Below, piece by piece: positions 1-7,743 of a DNA stretch of 64,000 nucleotides. The notes under the pieces are model-generated. The model did no database searches and was not told the origin of the DNA. It saw only the letters and a program-made list of their open reading frames with translations. A program made the translations under genes and the position numbers. Source of the stretch: Butyrivibrio sp. AC2005. GTDB lineage: Bacteria; Bacillota; Clostridia; Lachnospirales; Lachnospiraceae. The stretch is from assembly GCF_000424145.1 (NCBI RefSeq), contig NZ_AUJI01000012.1, positions 1 to 64,000 of the forward strand, read 5' to 3'. Position 1 is the stretch's first letter; each line of letters begins with the position of its first letter.

Positions 1-22
1 GCCTGCGAGGCAGGAAAAACAC

Positions 23-94
23 GGCTCCGTGGTCAAGTGGTTAAGACATCGCCCTTTCACGGCGGTAACACGAGTTCGAGCCTCGTCGGAGTCA
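23..94 (+). tRNA. tRNA-Glu (anticodon TTC)
   Basis: The 72-nt stretch folds as a tRNA. The acceptor arm GGCTCCG pairs with CGGAGTC (one G-T), a T arm with the TTCGAGCC-type loop is present, and the anticodon TTC lies at 56-58, at tRNA position 34-36. The discriminator base is A and no CCA is encoded. It is the first of two tRNA genes six bases apart, so they are probably cotranscribed from a promoter left of the window. Confidence 0.95.
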
Positions 95-100
95 TTATAT

Positions 101-171
101 GGTGACTTAGCCAAGTGGTAAGGCGTGGGACTGCAACTCCCTGATCGTCGGTTCAAATCCGTCAGTCACCT
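101..171 (+). tRNA. tRNA-Cys (anticodon GCA)
   Basis: The 71-nt stretch folds as a tRNA. Acceptor arm GGTGACT pairs with AGTCACC, the discriminator is T, and the anticodon GCA is at 133-135. The T loop reads GTTCAAATC. CCA is not encoded. It directly follows tRNA-Glu and is followed by a terminator hairpin. Confidence 0.95.
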
Positions 172-180
172 TTAGATGTA

Positions 181-212
181 AGTCTTAAATGTTAAGCATT
201 TAAGGCTTTTTT
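181..212 (+). terminator. intrinsic terminator of the tRNA pair
   Basis: An 11-bp stem (AGTCTTAAATG with CATTTAAGGCT, two G-T pairs) closes a five-base loop and is followed directly by a T run. It lies just after tRNA-Cys and ends that transcript. Confidence 0.85.
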
Positions 213-309
213 CTTTTGTTCAAATGACATTTTAAGTACAATTCTTTAGTTCAGCGTTGTATAATCAATTTTAGATGAATTTATTAGTATTAAGGAGGGG
301 TATCAAATT

Positions 310-1212
310 ATGGAATCAATGGAAGATTTCAAGGACGAGATTGACAGATCCTTTAGACAGATTAAAGAGGGGGATATACTTACCGGAACAGTAATTGGTG
401 TGGAGGACACATATGTACTCCTGGATATCAAATACTATACTCAGGGTGTTATTAAGGCAGAGGATTTAAGTGATGATCCCAAGTTCAATATTAGAACTGA
501 TGTTAAAGTTGGAGATGAAATTGAGGCTACAGTAATAGCTACAGATGATGGTAACGGTAATATTCTTTTATCTAAAAAAGAGGCTACTCAGGTTCTTGCC
601 TGGGATAAATTAAAGGCACTTCTTGAGAGCAAAGAAAATGTAACGGTTACAATAAGTGAAGCTGTTAAGAGCGGAGTAGTATGTTTTCTTGAGGGAATCA
701 GAGCATTTATTCCGGCATCAAAGCTTTCTCTCAATTATATTGAAGAGGATGCCCTTAAAGATTTTGTAGGTAAGAAACTTGAAGTTAGAGTTATTACTGC
801 AGATGAAAAGGATAAGAAACTGGTTCTTTCAGCAAGAGAGATTCTCAAGGAAAAGGCTGACGAGGAGAGAGCACAGAAAGTATCTAATGTTCAGGTTGGC
901 CTTGTAACTGAGGGTACAGTAGAGAGTCTCCAGGATTATGGTGCATTTATTAATCTTGGAAATGGTCTTTCAGGACTTGTGCATATATCACAGATTTCAA
1001 ATCAGAGAATTGCTCACCCGAGCTCAGTTCTTAAGGTTGGAGACAAGGTTAAGGTAAAAGTAACAGCGATTAAGGATGGCAAGCTCAGCCTTAGTATGAA
1101 GGCACTTCAGGATGTTGCTGCGACAGAGATTACTGAAGAAAAGATAGAATTTGAGAGTGAGGGAGAAGCTACTACTTCTCTTGCAGATCTTCTTAAGAAG
1201 GCCGGTTTCTAA
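310..1212 (+). CDS. S1 RNA-binding domain protein (ribosomal protein S1-like)
   Basis: A 300-residue protein with three S1-type OB folds, at about residues 16-90, 103-175 and 194-262. The third is the most canonical (GTVESLQDYGAFINLGNG, then GLVHISQIS). Three repeats is fewer than the six of E. coli S1 but usual for Firmicutes S1-like proteins, which bind mRNA and help translation; some clostridial relatives are fused to IspH, this one is free-standing. The start is set by AAGGAGG at 292-298, with a second possible ATG three codons in. A TATAAT at 260-265 with a weak -35 may be its own promoter after the tRNA terminator. The exact role (ribosomal S1 or a regulator) cannot be told from sequence. 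Confidence 0.85.
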   Translation: MESMEDFKDEIDRSFRQIKEGDILTGTVIGVEDTYVLLDIKYYTQGVIKAEDLSDDPKFNIRTDVKVGDEIEATVIATDDGNGNILLSKKEATQVLAWDKLKALLESKENVTVTISEAVKSGVVCFLEGIRAFIPASKLSLNYIEEDALKDFVGKKLEVRVITADEKDKKLVLSAREILKEKADEERAQKVSNVQVGLVTEGTVESLQDYGAFINLGNGLSGLVHISQISNQRIAHPSSVLKVGDKVKVKVTAIKDGKLSLSMKALQDVAATEITEEKIEFESEGEATTSLADLLKKAGF

Positions 1213-1359
1213 ACAGGAAATACTATTAATTATTTTTAATTGAAAATATTATAGACTTGCGCATTTTTTTCACATAAAGTCCTGGATATTTCTTTAGGAA
1301 CGTGATTTTTATAATTCAGAAAATGAAGCACCTATTATTATAAAAGTGAGGCAATTAGT

Positions 1360-2076
1360 ATGGATGATAAGATCAGAGAGTTAAAGGAATTAATTGATGG
1401 CAGTGACAATATAGTTTTCTTTGGCGGAGCAGGAGTATCCACAGAGAGTGGAGTTCCGGATTTTAGAAGTGAAGACGGACTATATCACCAGCATTATAAG
1501 TATCCACCGGAGCAGATGCTAAGCCACAGCTTTTATAGGCAGATGCCCGAGGAGTTTTTCAGATTTTATAAGGATAAGCTGCTGGTTAAGGGCATTCAAC
1601 CGAATAAAGCCCATCTGAAGCTTGCGGAACTGGAGAAACAGGGAAAACTGAAGGCCGTTATAACACAGAATATAGATGGACTTCATCAGGCTGCAGGTAG
1701 TAAGGAAGTTCTGGAACTGCACGGAAGTGTTCATAGGAATTACTGTGAAAAATGCGGAAAATTCTATGACTTTGATTTTATGGCTGAATGTGAGGGTGTT
1801 CCTTACTGTGATTGTGGCGGAAGAATCAAACCGGATGTTGTTCTATATGAAGAAGGACTTGATATGGACGTCATGAGCAGGGCAGTTGGATATATTTCCA
1901 ATGCTGATGTGCTTATAATCGGTGGAACATCATTGGTGGTTTACCCTGCGGCAGGACTCATAGATTATTATCGTGGTCATAAGCTTGTTCTTATAAATAA
2001 GCAGGCTACAACCCGTGATTCGCAGGCTGATCTTGTAATTCAGGGGCCTATAGGTGAGGTTCTTAGTCAAGTCTAA
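1360..2076 (+). CDS. cobB: NAD-dependent protein deacylase, sirtuin (Sir2/CobB family)
   Basis: A 238-residue full-length class-III deacylase that removes acyl groups from protein lysines using NAD. The NAD-binding signature GGAGVSTESGVPDFR is at residues 22-36, TQNIDGLH at 102-109, the catalytic His is His121 in HGS, and a zinc-ribbon is formed by Cys129, Cys132, Cys150 and Cys152. The Rossmann C-terminal GGTSLVVYPAAG follows at about 188. A GTGAGG lies 7 bases before the ATG. It stands alone, with about 150 bases of AT-rich sequence on its left and a palindromic repeat copy on its right. Substrate cannot be inferred. Confidence 0.93.
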   Translation: MDDKIRELKELIDGSDNIVFFGGAGVSTESGVPDFRSEDGLYHQHYKYPPEQMLSHSFYRQMPEEFFRFYKDKLLVKGIQPNKAHLKLAELEKQGKLKAVITQNIDGLHQAAGSKEVLELHGSVHRNYCEKCGKFYDFDFMAECEGVPYCDCGGRIKPDVVLYEEGLDMDVMSRAVGYISNADVLIIGGTSLVVYPAAGLIDYYRGHKLVLINKQATTRDSQADLVIQGPIGEVLSQV

Positions 2077-2114
2077 GTCCAATATTTTCCCTATGTGGAT
2101 AGTATATAATAAAA

Positions 2115-2210
2115 GCCTTTCCCTTGGGGGCGCACATCGTCCAGTGGACGATGGCTTTGCACGGACCGAAGCGGAGCGAAGACAGGTGGCCCGAAGGGTC
2201 GGATGAGGGG
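2115..2210 (+). repeat. interspersed palindromic repeat, long form (copy 1)
   Basis: A 96-nt copy of the family running from GCCTT(T/C)CCC to CGGATGAGGGG. It contains the long-form middle module: a hairpin CATCGTCC-AGT-GGACGATG and the CCGAAGCGGAGCGAAGAC block. The terminal hairpin is GGCCC-GAA-GGGTC. It sits between the sirtuin gene and the rpsF promoter. Confidence 0.9.
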
Positions 2211-2265
2211 AATAGTCAGTCAACTCGATTAAAATTCTGACTATCATAAAATGGCCGATTTTTGC

Positions 2266-2294
2266 TTGCAAGATTTCATATTTTGTGATAAATT
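2266..2294 (+). promoter_or_regulatory. candidate promoter of rpsF-ssb-rpsR
   Basis: TTGCAA and TAAATT are separated by 17 bases and the -10 is preceded by TGA, as in an extended -10 element. The leader that follows contains a 6-bp hairpin (TACCAT with ATGGTA, 2319-2337) ahead of the rpsF ribosome site. Leaders of rpsF operons can bind the S6:S18 complex, but the CCG signature of that motif was not seen here. Confidence 0.55.
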
Positions 2295-2366
2295 CTATCT
2301 CTGTGATAATTTCCTTGTTACCATAATGAAAATGGTAGCCAGAGACCAAAAGGAGGTAAAGAAAGC

Positions 2367-2657
2367 ATGACAAAATATGAGTTAGCCGTTATCGTTAACG
2401 CAAAGATCGAAGACGACGCCAGAACAGCAGCTGTTGACAAGTGCAAAGCTTTGATCGAGAGATTCGGCGGACAGATCACAAATGTTGATGAGTGGGGCAA
2501 GAAGAAGCTCGCTTATGAAATTGAGAAGATGAACGAAGGCTTCTACTATTTCATTCAGTTCGACGCTGAGCCTACAGCACCCGCTGATATCGAGAAGCGT
2601 GTCCGCATCGTCGATGGCGTCATTCGTTATTTGCTTGTTAAGCAGGACGAGGCCTAA
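2367..2657 (+). CDS. rpsF: 30S ribosomal protein S6
   Basis: A 96-residue protein of normal S6 length, beginning MTKYELAVIVNAKIEDD and carrying the typical GGQITNVDEWGKKKLAYEI block and the IEKRVRIVDGVIRYLLVK end. S6 binds S18 and 16S rRNA in the small-subunit platform. The ribosome site AAAAGGAGGT is strong. It is the first gene of the usual rpsF-ssb-rpsR group, with ssb 22 bases downstream and rpsR after that. Confidence 0.97.
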   Translation: MTKYELAVIVNAKIEDDARTAAVDKCKALIERFGGQITNVDEWGKKKLAYEIEKMNEGFYYFIQFDAEPTAPADIEKRVRIVDGVIRYLLVKQDEA

Positions 2658-2679
2658 ATAGAAAAGGACGAGAAAAAAT

Positions 2680-3135
2680 ATGAATAAAGTTATACTTATG
2701 GGACGTTTAACAAGAGATCCTGAGGTTAGATACTCTCAGGGAGAAAGTTCTCTTGCAATTGCAAGATATTCACTTGCAGTAGACAGAAGATTTAACAGAA
2801 ATAACCAGGATGGCCAGACAGCAGATTTTATTAACTGCGTAGCTTTTGGTAAGAGTGGTGAATTTGCTGAAAAATACTTGAAAAAGGGAACTAAGATTGC
2901 CGTCACAGGCCGCATCCAGACTGGTAGTTATACCAATAAGGAAGGTCAGAAAGTATATACTACAGAAGTAGTTGTTGAGGATCAGGAATTCGCTGAGAGC
3001 AAAAATGCTAACGGCGGAAATGGGGGATTCTCAGGTGGCTCACAGGCACCCGCTTTTGATGCTCCCAGCAGTAATCCGGGTGATGGTTTTATCAATCTTC
3101 CCGATGGAATTGATGAAGAGCTTCCGTTTAATTAA
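2680..3135 (+). CDS. ssb: single-stranded DNA-binding protein
   Basis: 151 residues. An OB fold (MNKVILMGRLTRDPEVRY to about residue 108) is followed by a Gly/Ser-rich linker and the acidic tail DEELPFN, the conserved tip that recruits replication and repair partners. It coats single-stranded DNA at the fork. It lies between rpsF and rpsR, the usual Firmicutes order, and close to dnaB. Confidence 0.97.
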   Translation: MNKVILMGRLTRDPEVRYSQGESSLAIARYSLAVDRRFNRNNQDGQTADFINCVAFGKSGEFAEKYLKKGTKIAVTGRIQTGSYTNKEGQKVYTTEVVVEDQEFAESKNANGGNGGFSGGSQAPAFDAPSSNPGDGFINLPDGIDEELPFN

Positions 3136-3211
3136 TTGATTTATTTTCACCGGATATAGGAATGATTCTAGTCAGGTGATGTCAACTGAAATTCGATAAG
3201 GAGGTACCACA

Positions 3212-3475
3212 ATGGCTTTCAATAAGTCTGATAGAACCGATTCTCCTGTAAGAAGAAAAGGTGGTATGCACAGAAGAAAGAAAGTTTGTGTTTTCTGTGG
3301 AAAAGACAATGTTATTGATTACAAAGATACAGCAAAGCTGAAGAAGTTTGTTTCTGAGAGCGGAAAGATTCTTCCCAGACGTATCACAGGTAACTGCGCT
3401 AAGCACCAGAGAGAGCTTACATCTGCTATCAAGCGTGCTAGACATTTGGCTCTTATGCCTTACGAGGCAGAGTAA
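3212..3475 (+). CDS. rpsR: 30S ribosomal protein S18
   Basis: 87 residues with the S18 core ([20 protein letters not shown] then [20 protein letters not shown]) and an N-terminal VCVFCGK motif with two cysteines, as in zinc-binding-type S18. It pairs with S6 in the small subunit. Start set by AAGGAGGT at -9. The last gene before a strong terminator. Confidence 0.97.
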   Translation: MAFNKSDRTDSPVRRKGGMHRRKKVCVFCGKDNVIDYKDTAKLKKFVSESGKILPRRITGNCAKHQRELTSAIKRARHLALMPYEAE

Positions 3476-3510
3476 TTAGCAGTTGCTGATTAGTCAAAAT
3501 ATGTAAATCA

Positions 3511-3549
3511 AGGCACTTTTTAGAAGTAAATTCTAAGAAGTGTCTTTTT
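3511..3549 (+). terminator. intrinsic terminator after rpsR
   Basis: A stem of about 14 bp (GGCACTTTTTAGAA with TTCTAAGAAGTGTC, one or two mismatches) encloses a GTAAA loop and is followed by TTTTT. It ends the rpsF-ssb-rpsR transcript. Confidence 0.8.
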
Positions 3550-3645
3550 ATTTACATATATGAATTATTCGTTGTTCATAAGAAGTCTAAATAATCGAGG
3601 TTTAAGCTATGTGCTTATACCGGCAATATTTAACCATATATGATT

Positions 3646-3674
3646 TTGCGTTTATTTATGCTATTATATGATAA
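3646..3674 (+). promoter_or_regulatory. candidate promoter of gdpP-rplI-dnaB
   Basis: TTGCGT and TGATAA are 17 bases apart, about 40 bases before the gdpP start. Both hexamers are imperfect, so this is tentative, but it lies between the rpsR terminator and the next gene where a promoter is required. Confidence 0.4.
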
Positions 3675-3713
3675 ATGGGCGTTTTATCGTCTTTTACAGA
3701 TGGAGAACAGATT

Positions 3714-5765
3714 ATGCCGAAGAATAAGATAAGGCTTAAGGGAAAACTAAAAACATTTCTTCGAATTTTTATTTATCTTGGTATACTTCTTACCTGTGTA
3801 ATGGTAGCTGTATTTACGGTGGATTTTACTGCAGGTCTTATTGTAGCTGCATTTACCGCGCTGTATCTAATGGCTGTGCTGTATCTTTATTTTTACAATA
3901 AGCCGGTAATAATGAATGAGCTTATCAGTTTTGCTACTGAGTATGGTCAGATTCAGAAGCGGCTTTTGAGAGAGTTGGATTTACCTCATGCTCTTCTTGA
4001 TGATACAGGGAAGATTGTATGGACTAATGTTGCTTTTGAGAAGGCTACTCATCAGGAAAAGGGTTTTCGTAAGCCAATATCAGTACTTTTTTCCAATATC
4101 ACTCCTGAGAAGTTCCCGGTGGGCGAAGAAGAGGTGCATCAGGATGTTGAATATGAGGGTAATTTTTATACTCTGAAGATGAAAAAGATATCTCTTGAAG
4201 AGATGGCAGCTAATAGCGATATTATCGATTCAGATGGCTATGAAGGTTATCTTATAGCTGTATACCTGTTTGATGAGACAGCGTTAAAGCTGGCTATTAA
4301 TGAGGTTGATTCTCAGAGTCTTGCAGCCGGTCTTATTTATATAGATAACTATGATGAGGCCCTGGAGAGTGTTGAGGAGGTCAGAAGATCTCTTTTGACT
4401 GCTCTTATTGATAGAAAAATAAATAAGTATATTGCAACCTGTGATGGTATTGCGAAGAAGATTGAGAAGGATAAATATTTCATAGTAATGCCGAAGAAAT
4501 CAGCACAGTATCTAAAGGAAGTGCGATTTGATATTCTGGAGGATGTTAAGACTGTCAATATAGGAAATGAGATGGCAGTTACGCTGAGTATTGGTATTGG
4601 TCTTGATGGTCTGTCCTATGCACAGAATTATGAATTTGCAAGGAATGCTATAGATGTCGCTTTGGGACGTGGCGGTGATCAGGCTGTAGTGAAGACTCCG
4701 GATGAGATTATGTACTTTGGAGGTAAAAGCCAGAAGGTTGAGAAGAGTACCAGAGTTAAGGCTAGAGTTAAGGCGCATGCTCTTAAGGAAATCATTAATG
4801 GTAAGGATACTGTTATCGTCATGGGACACAGGCTTGGTGACGTGGACAGTTTTGGTTCATCAGTCGGTATTTATAGAATTGCCAAGACTTTGGATAGAAG
4901 ATGCCACATCGTGCTAAATGATGTGACGAATTCGATGAAGCCTTTGGTGGATCTTTTCAAGGATAATCCGGAGTATGAGTCGGATATGATTATCAGTAAC
5001 CAGCAGGCTATTGATATCGCAGGAAGTAATGTTGTACTTGTGGTTGTTGATGTTAATAAACCAAGCATTACCGAGTGCCCGGAGCTACTTAAGTTCTGTA
5101 AGACGATAGTAGTACTGGATCACCACAGGCAGGGTGCTGAGGTTATTGAGAATGCTACGCTGTCTTATGTGGAACCGTATGCTTCCAGTGCATGTGAGAT
5201 GGTTTCAGAGGTTCTTCAGTATATTGATGAGACGGTTAAGATCAGACCTGAAGAGGCTGACAGTATGTATTCCGGAATTGTTGTTGATACCAACAATTTC
5301 ATGAACAAGGCAGGAGTAAGAACCTTTGAGGCGGCAGCTTTCCTCAGAAGAAATGGCGCTGATGTAACAAGAGTTAGAAAGCTTTTCAGAGAGGATGCGA
5401 CGGAGTATAAGGCTAAGGCAGATGCTGTCGGTCAGGCAGAGATTTACCGCGGAGCTTATGCGATTTCGGTTTGTGCCACAGAGGATGTTCAGAGTCCTAC
5501 AATTGTGGCTGCGCAGGCTGCAAATGAGTTGCTTAATATTAAGGGAGTTAAGGCGAGCTTTACTTTAACTCAGTACCAGAATCAGATTTATGTAAGTGCA
5601 AGATCAATTGATGAGGTCAATGTACAGATAATTATGGAGAAACTTGGCGGCGGCGGACACATTAATTCAGCCGGATGTCAGTTTGAGGGTATAAGTGCTG
5701 AAGAAGCTATTAATATGGTAAAGAGTACGCTGGATGCAATGATTGAGGCTGGGGAGCTGGCGTAA
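3714..5765 (+). CDS. gdpP: cyclic-di-AMP phosphodiesterase, GdpP type
   Basis: 683 residues in the standard GdpP order: two membrane helices (about 12-58), a PAS-like region (about 70-150), a degenerate GGDEF domain (about 165-310), then DHH and DHHA1 domains. In the DHH part GHRLGDVDSFGSSVG, VVVDVNKPS and VVLDHHRQG carry the metal ligands; GGGGHINSAGC marks DHHA1. The enzyme hydrolyses c-di-AMP to pApA and so affects osmotic and cell-wall homeostasis. The start is taken at 3714, where GGAG lies 8 bases upstream, not at the in-frame ATG at 3675. rplI and dnaB follow closely, the same order as in many Firmicutes. Confidence 0.93.
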   Translation: MPKNKIRLKGKLKTFLRIFIYLGILLTCVMVAVFTVDFTAGLIVAAFTALYLMAVLYLYFYNKPVIMNELISFATEYGQIQKRLLRELDLPHALLDDTGKIVWTNVAFEKATHQEKGFRKPISVLFSNITPEKFPVGEEEVHQDVEYEGNFYTLKMKKISLEEMAANSDIIDSDGYEGYLIAVYLFDETALKLAINEVDSQSLAAGLIYIDNYDEALESVEEVRRSLLTALIDRKINKYIATCDGIAKKIEKDKYFIVMPKKSAQYLKEVRFDILEDVKTVNIGNEMAVTLSIGIGLDGLSYAQNYEFARNAIDVALGRGGDQAVVKTPDEIMYFGGKSQKVEKSTRVKARVKAHALKEIINGKDTVIVMGHRLGDVDSFGSSVGIYRIAKTLDRRCHIVLNDVTNSMKPLVDLFKDNPEYESDMIISNQQAIDIAGSNVVLVVVDVNKPSITECPELLKFCKTIVVLDHHRQGAEVIENATLSYVEPYASSACEMVSEVLQYIDETVKIRPEEADSMYSGIVVDTNNFMNKAGVRTFEAAAFLRRNGADVTRVRKLFREDATEYKAKADAVGQAEIYRGAYAISVCATEDVQSPTIVAAQAANELLNIKGVKASFTLTQYQNQIYVSARSIDEVNVQIIMEKLGGGGHINSAGCQFEGISAEEAINMVKSTLDAMIEAGELA

Positions 5766-5791
5766 GGCAATATAGAACGGAGGAGTTTAGA

Positions 5792-6238
5792 ATGGAAGTA
5801 ATTTTGTTAGAGGATGTTAAATCTCTTGGAAAAAAAGGCGACGTCGTTAAGGTAAGCGACGGCTACGCATCAAATTTTATTTTGCCTAAGAAGCTTGGAG
5901 TAGAGGCAACAAAGGCAAATCTCACAAATCTGAAAAATCACCAGGCAAAGGATGCGCGTGATGCGCAGGAGCTTCTTGAGAAGATGCAGGAGTATGCTAA
6001 AGAAATAGAGCAGGTGACAGTTCGTCTCACAATGAAGGCTGGTGAGGGCGGACGTGTTTTTGGTTCCGTTTCTTCAAAGGAGATTGCGACAGAAGCAAAG
6101 AAGCAGTTTGGCTTTGCGTTAGATAAGAAAAAGATTCAGCTTTCCGAGCCTATCCGTAACTTTGGTACAACAGAGGTTCCTGTAAAGCTTCATCCACAGG
6201 TTACTGCTACACTTAAGGTTTCTGTTACGGAGGCTTGA
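5792..6238 (+). CDS. rplI: 50S ribosomal protein L9
   Basis: 148 residues, the normal L9 length. The N-terminal domain MEVILLEDVKSLGKKGDVV and SDGYASNFILPKKLG are textbook L9, joined by a long helix to the C-terminal domain with GGRVFGSVSSKEIA. It binds 23S rRNA at the base of the L1 stalk. Strong GGAGGAG site; the stop is separated from the dnaB start by one base, implying translational coupling. Confidence 0.97.
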   Translation: MEVILLEDVKSLGKKGDVVKVSDGYASNFILPKKLGVEATKANLTNLKNHQAKDARDAQELLEKMQEYAKEIEQVTVRLTMKAGEGGRVFGSVSSKEIATEAKKQFGFALDKKKIQLSEPIRNFGTTEVPVKLHPQVTATLKVSVTEA

Positions 6239-6239
6239 T

Positions 6240-7598
6240 ATGCCTGAAGAAAATGTATTACAACGCACCATGCCCAACAGTCTCGAGGCAGAGCAGTCTG
6301 TTGTCGGTGCCATGATCATAGATAAGGATGCGATTCAGGTGGCATCCGAGATAATTACAGGGGACGATTTTTATAACAGACAACTGGGAATGCTGTTTGA
6401 GGCGATGGTGGAACTCCATAAGGAGGGAACTCCAGTAGATGGAATCACCCTGCAGAATCATTTAAAGGAAAAAAATGCACCGCCTCAGGTGTATGACATG
6501 AACTATATTCTTGGAATGGCAGAGGCTGTTCCTACTTCTGCAAATGTGAAGTTCTACGCAGAGATTGTTCATGAAAAGAGTAAGCTGCGTGAACTTATTC
6601 ATTCCTGCGGTGAAATCATAAACAATTGCTACAATGACAATATGGATCTGGCAGATCTCATGACTGATACTGAAAAGGAGATTTTCAGGATTACACAGCT
6701 TAGAAACAGCGGCGAGTTTGTGCCAATCAGTGAAGTTGTCATGAATGCCCTCAACAAGATTGAGATGGCAAGTAAGATGCAGGGAACAGTAACCGGTCTT
6801 GCGACAGGATTTACGGACCTTGATTACAGAACAGCAGGTTTCCAGCCTTCTGACCTTATTCTTATAGCAGCTCGTCCTTCTATGGGAAAGACTGCGTTTG
6901 TTTTGAATATTGCACAGTATATGGCTTTTCATCAGGATAAAACTGTCGCAGTTTTTTCACTGGAAATGTCGAAGGAACAGTTGGTAAACCGTCTGATGTC
7001 CATGGAGTCGCACGTTGATTCACAGCACATCAGGACCGGTAACATGACAGATATGGACTGGGAGAATCTGATCGAGAGTGCGGATCTCATAGGAAGATCA
7101 CATCTTATAATTGATGATACTCCGGGTATTTCTATTCAGGAGCTTCAGTCTAAGTGCAGAAAATATAAGATGGAACATAATCTTCATATTATTATGATTG
7201 ACTATCTGCAGCTGATGAGTGGCAGTGGTAAACGCTCATCTGAATCAAGACAGCAGGAGGTCTCAGAGATTTCAAGAGCGTTGAAGGCTCTTGCCCGTGA
7301 GCTTAATGTTCCTGTTGTTGCACTGTCACAGCTTTCCCGTGCCGTTGAATCAAGACCGGATCACAGGCCGATGATGTCTGATCTGCGTGAGTCCGGAGCT
7401 ATCGAGCAGGATGCAGATATGGTTATGTTCATTTATCGTGATGATTATTATAATAAGGATACTGATAGGAAAGGTGTTTCAGAGATTATTATAGCTAAGC
7501 AGAGAAATGGCCCGATCGGTACTGTAGAGCTGGCTTGGCTTCCTGAGTTTACAAAGTTTGCAAACCTTGAGCCATCCTATAGAAGCAACCAAGAGTAA
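6240..7598 (+). CDS. dnaB: replicative DNA helicase DnaB (DnaC in Bacillus naming)
   Basis: 452 residues: the DnaB N-terminal helical domain (PNSLEAEQSVVGAMI onward), a linker helix, then a RecA-like motor. Walker A ARPSMGKTAFVLN is near residue 210, Walker B IIMIDYLQLM near 318, and the RESGAIEQDADMVMFIYRD block near 385. The hexamer unwinds DNA at the fork and is loaded by DnaI with DnaD, whose genes are on the minus strand at 28302-30373. It starts one base after rplI and ends at a terminator. No intein is present. Confidence 0.97.
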   Translation: MPEENVLQRTMPNSLEAEQSVVGAMIIDKDAIQVASEIITGDDFYNRQLGMLFEAMVELHKEGTPVDGITLQNHLKEKNAPPQVYDMNYILGMAEAVPTSANVKFYAEIVHEKSKLRELIHSCGEIINNCYNDNMDLADLMTDTEKEIFRITQLRNSGEFVPISEVVMNALNKIEMASKMQGTVTGLATGFTDLDYRTAGFQPSDLILIAARPSMGKTAFVLNIAQYMAFHQDKTVAVFSLEMSKEQLVNRLMSMESHVDSQHIRTGNMTDMDWENLIESADLIGRSHLIIDDTPGISIQELQSKCRKYKMEHNLHIIMIDYLQLMSGSGKRSSESRQQEVSEISRALKALARELNVPVVALSQLSRAVESRPDHRPMMSDLRESGAIEQDADMVMFIYRDDYYNKDTDRKGVSEIIIAKQRNGPIGTVELAWLPEFTKFANLEPSYRSNQE

Positions 7599-7608
7599 GT
7601 GCTCACTT

Positions 7609-7636
7609 GCCTACCCCATTCGGGGTAGGCTTTTTT
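7609..7636 (+). terminator. intrinsic terminator after dnaB
   Basis: A perfect 9-bp stem, GCCTACCCC with GGGGTAGGC, a four-base ATTC loop, then TTTTTT. Confidence 0.95.
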
Positions 7637-7743
7637 CGTTATATAAATAAAAAATAAACTAAATTAAAATAATCTAAAACGGCCATATTTTATTGAAGTA
7701 GGTCCTTTATGTTGATAAATTGAATTATATGGAGGGCTGGTAT

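Noticed and set aside
7660..7690. Flagellar-type (sigma-28) promoter before the lipoprotein-chemoreceptor operon
   Set aside because: GGCCATAT resembles the -10, but no TAAA occurs at the required 14-16 base spacing.
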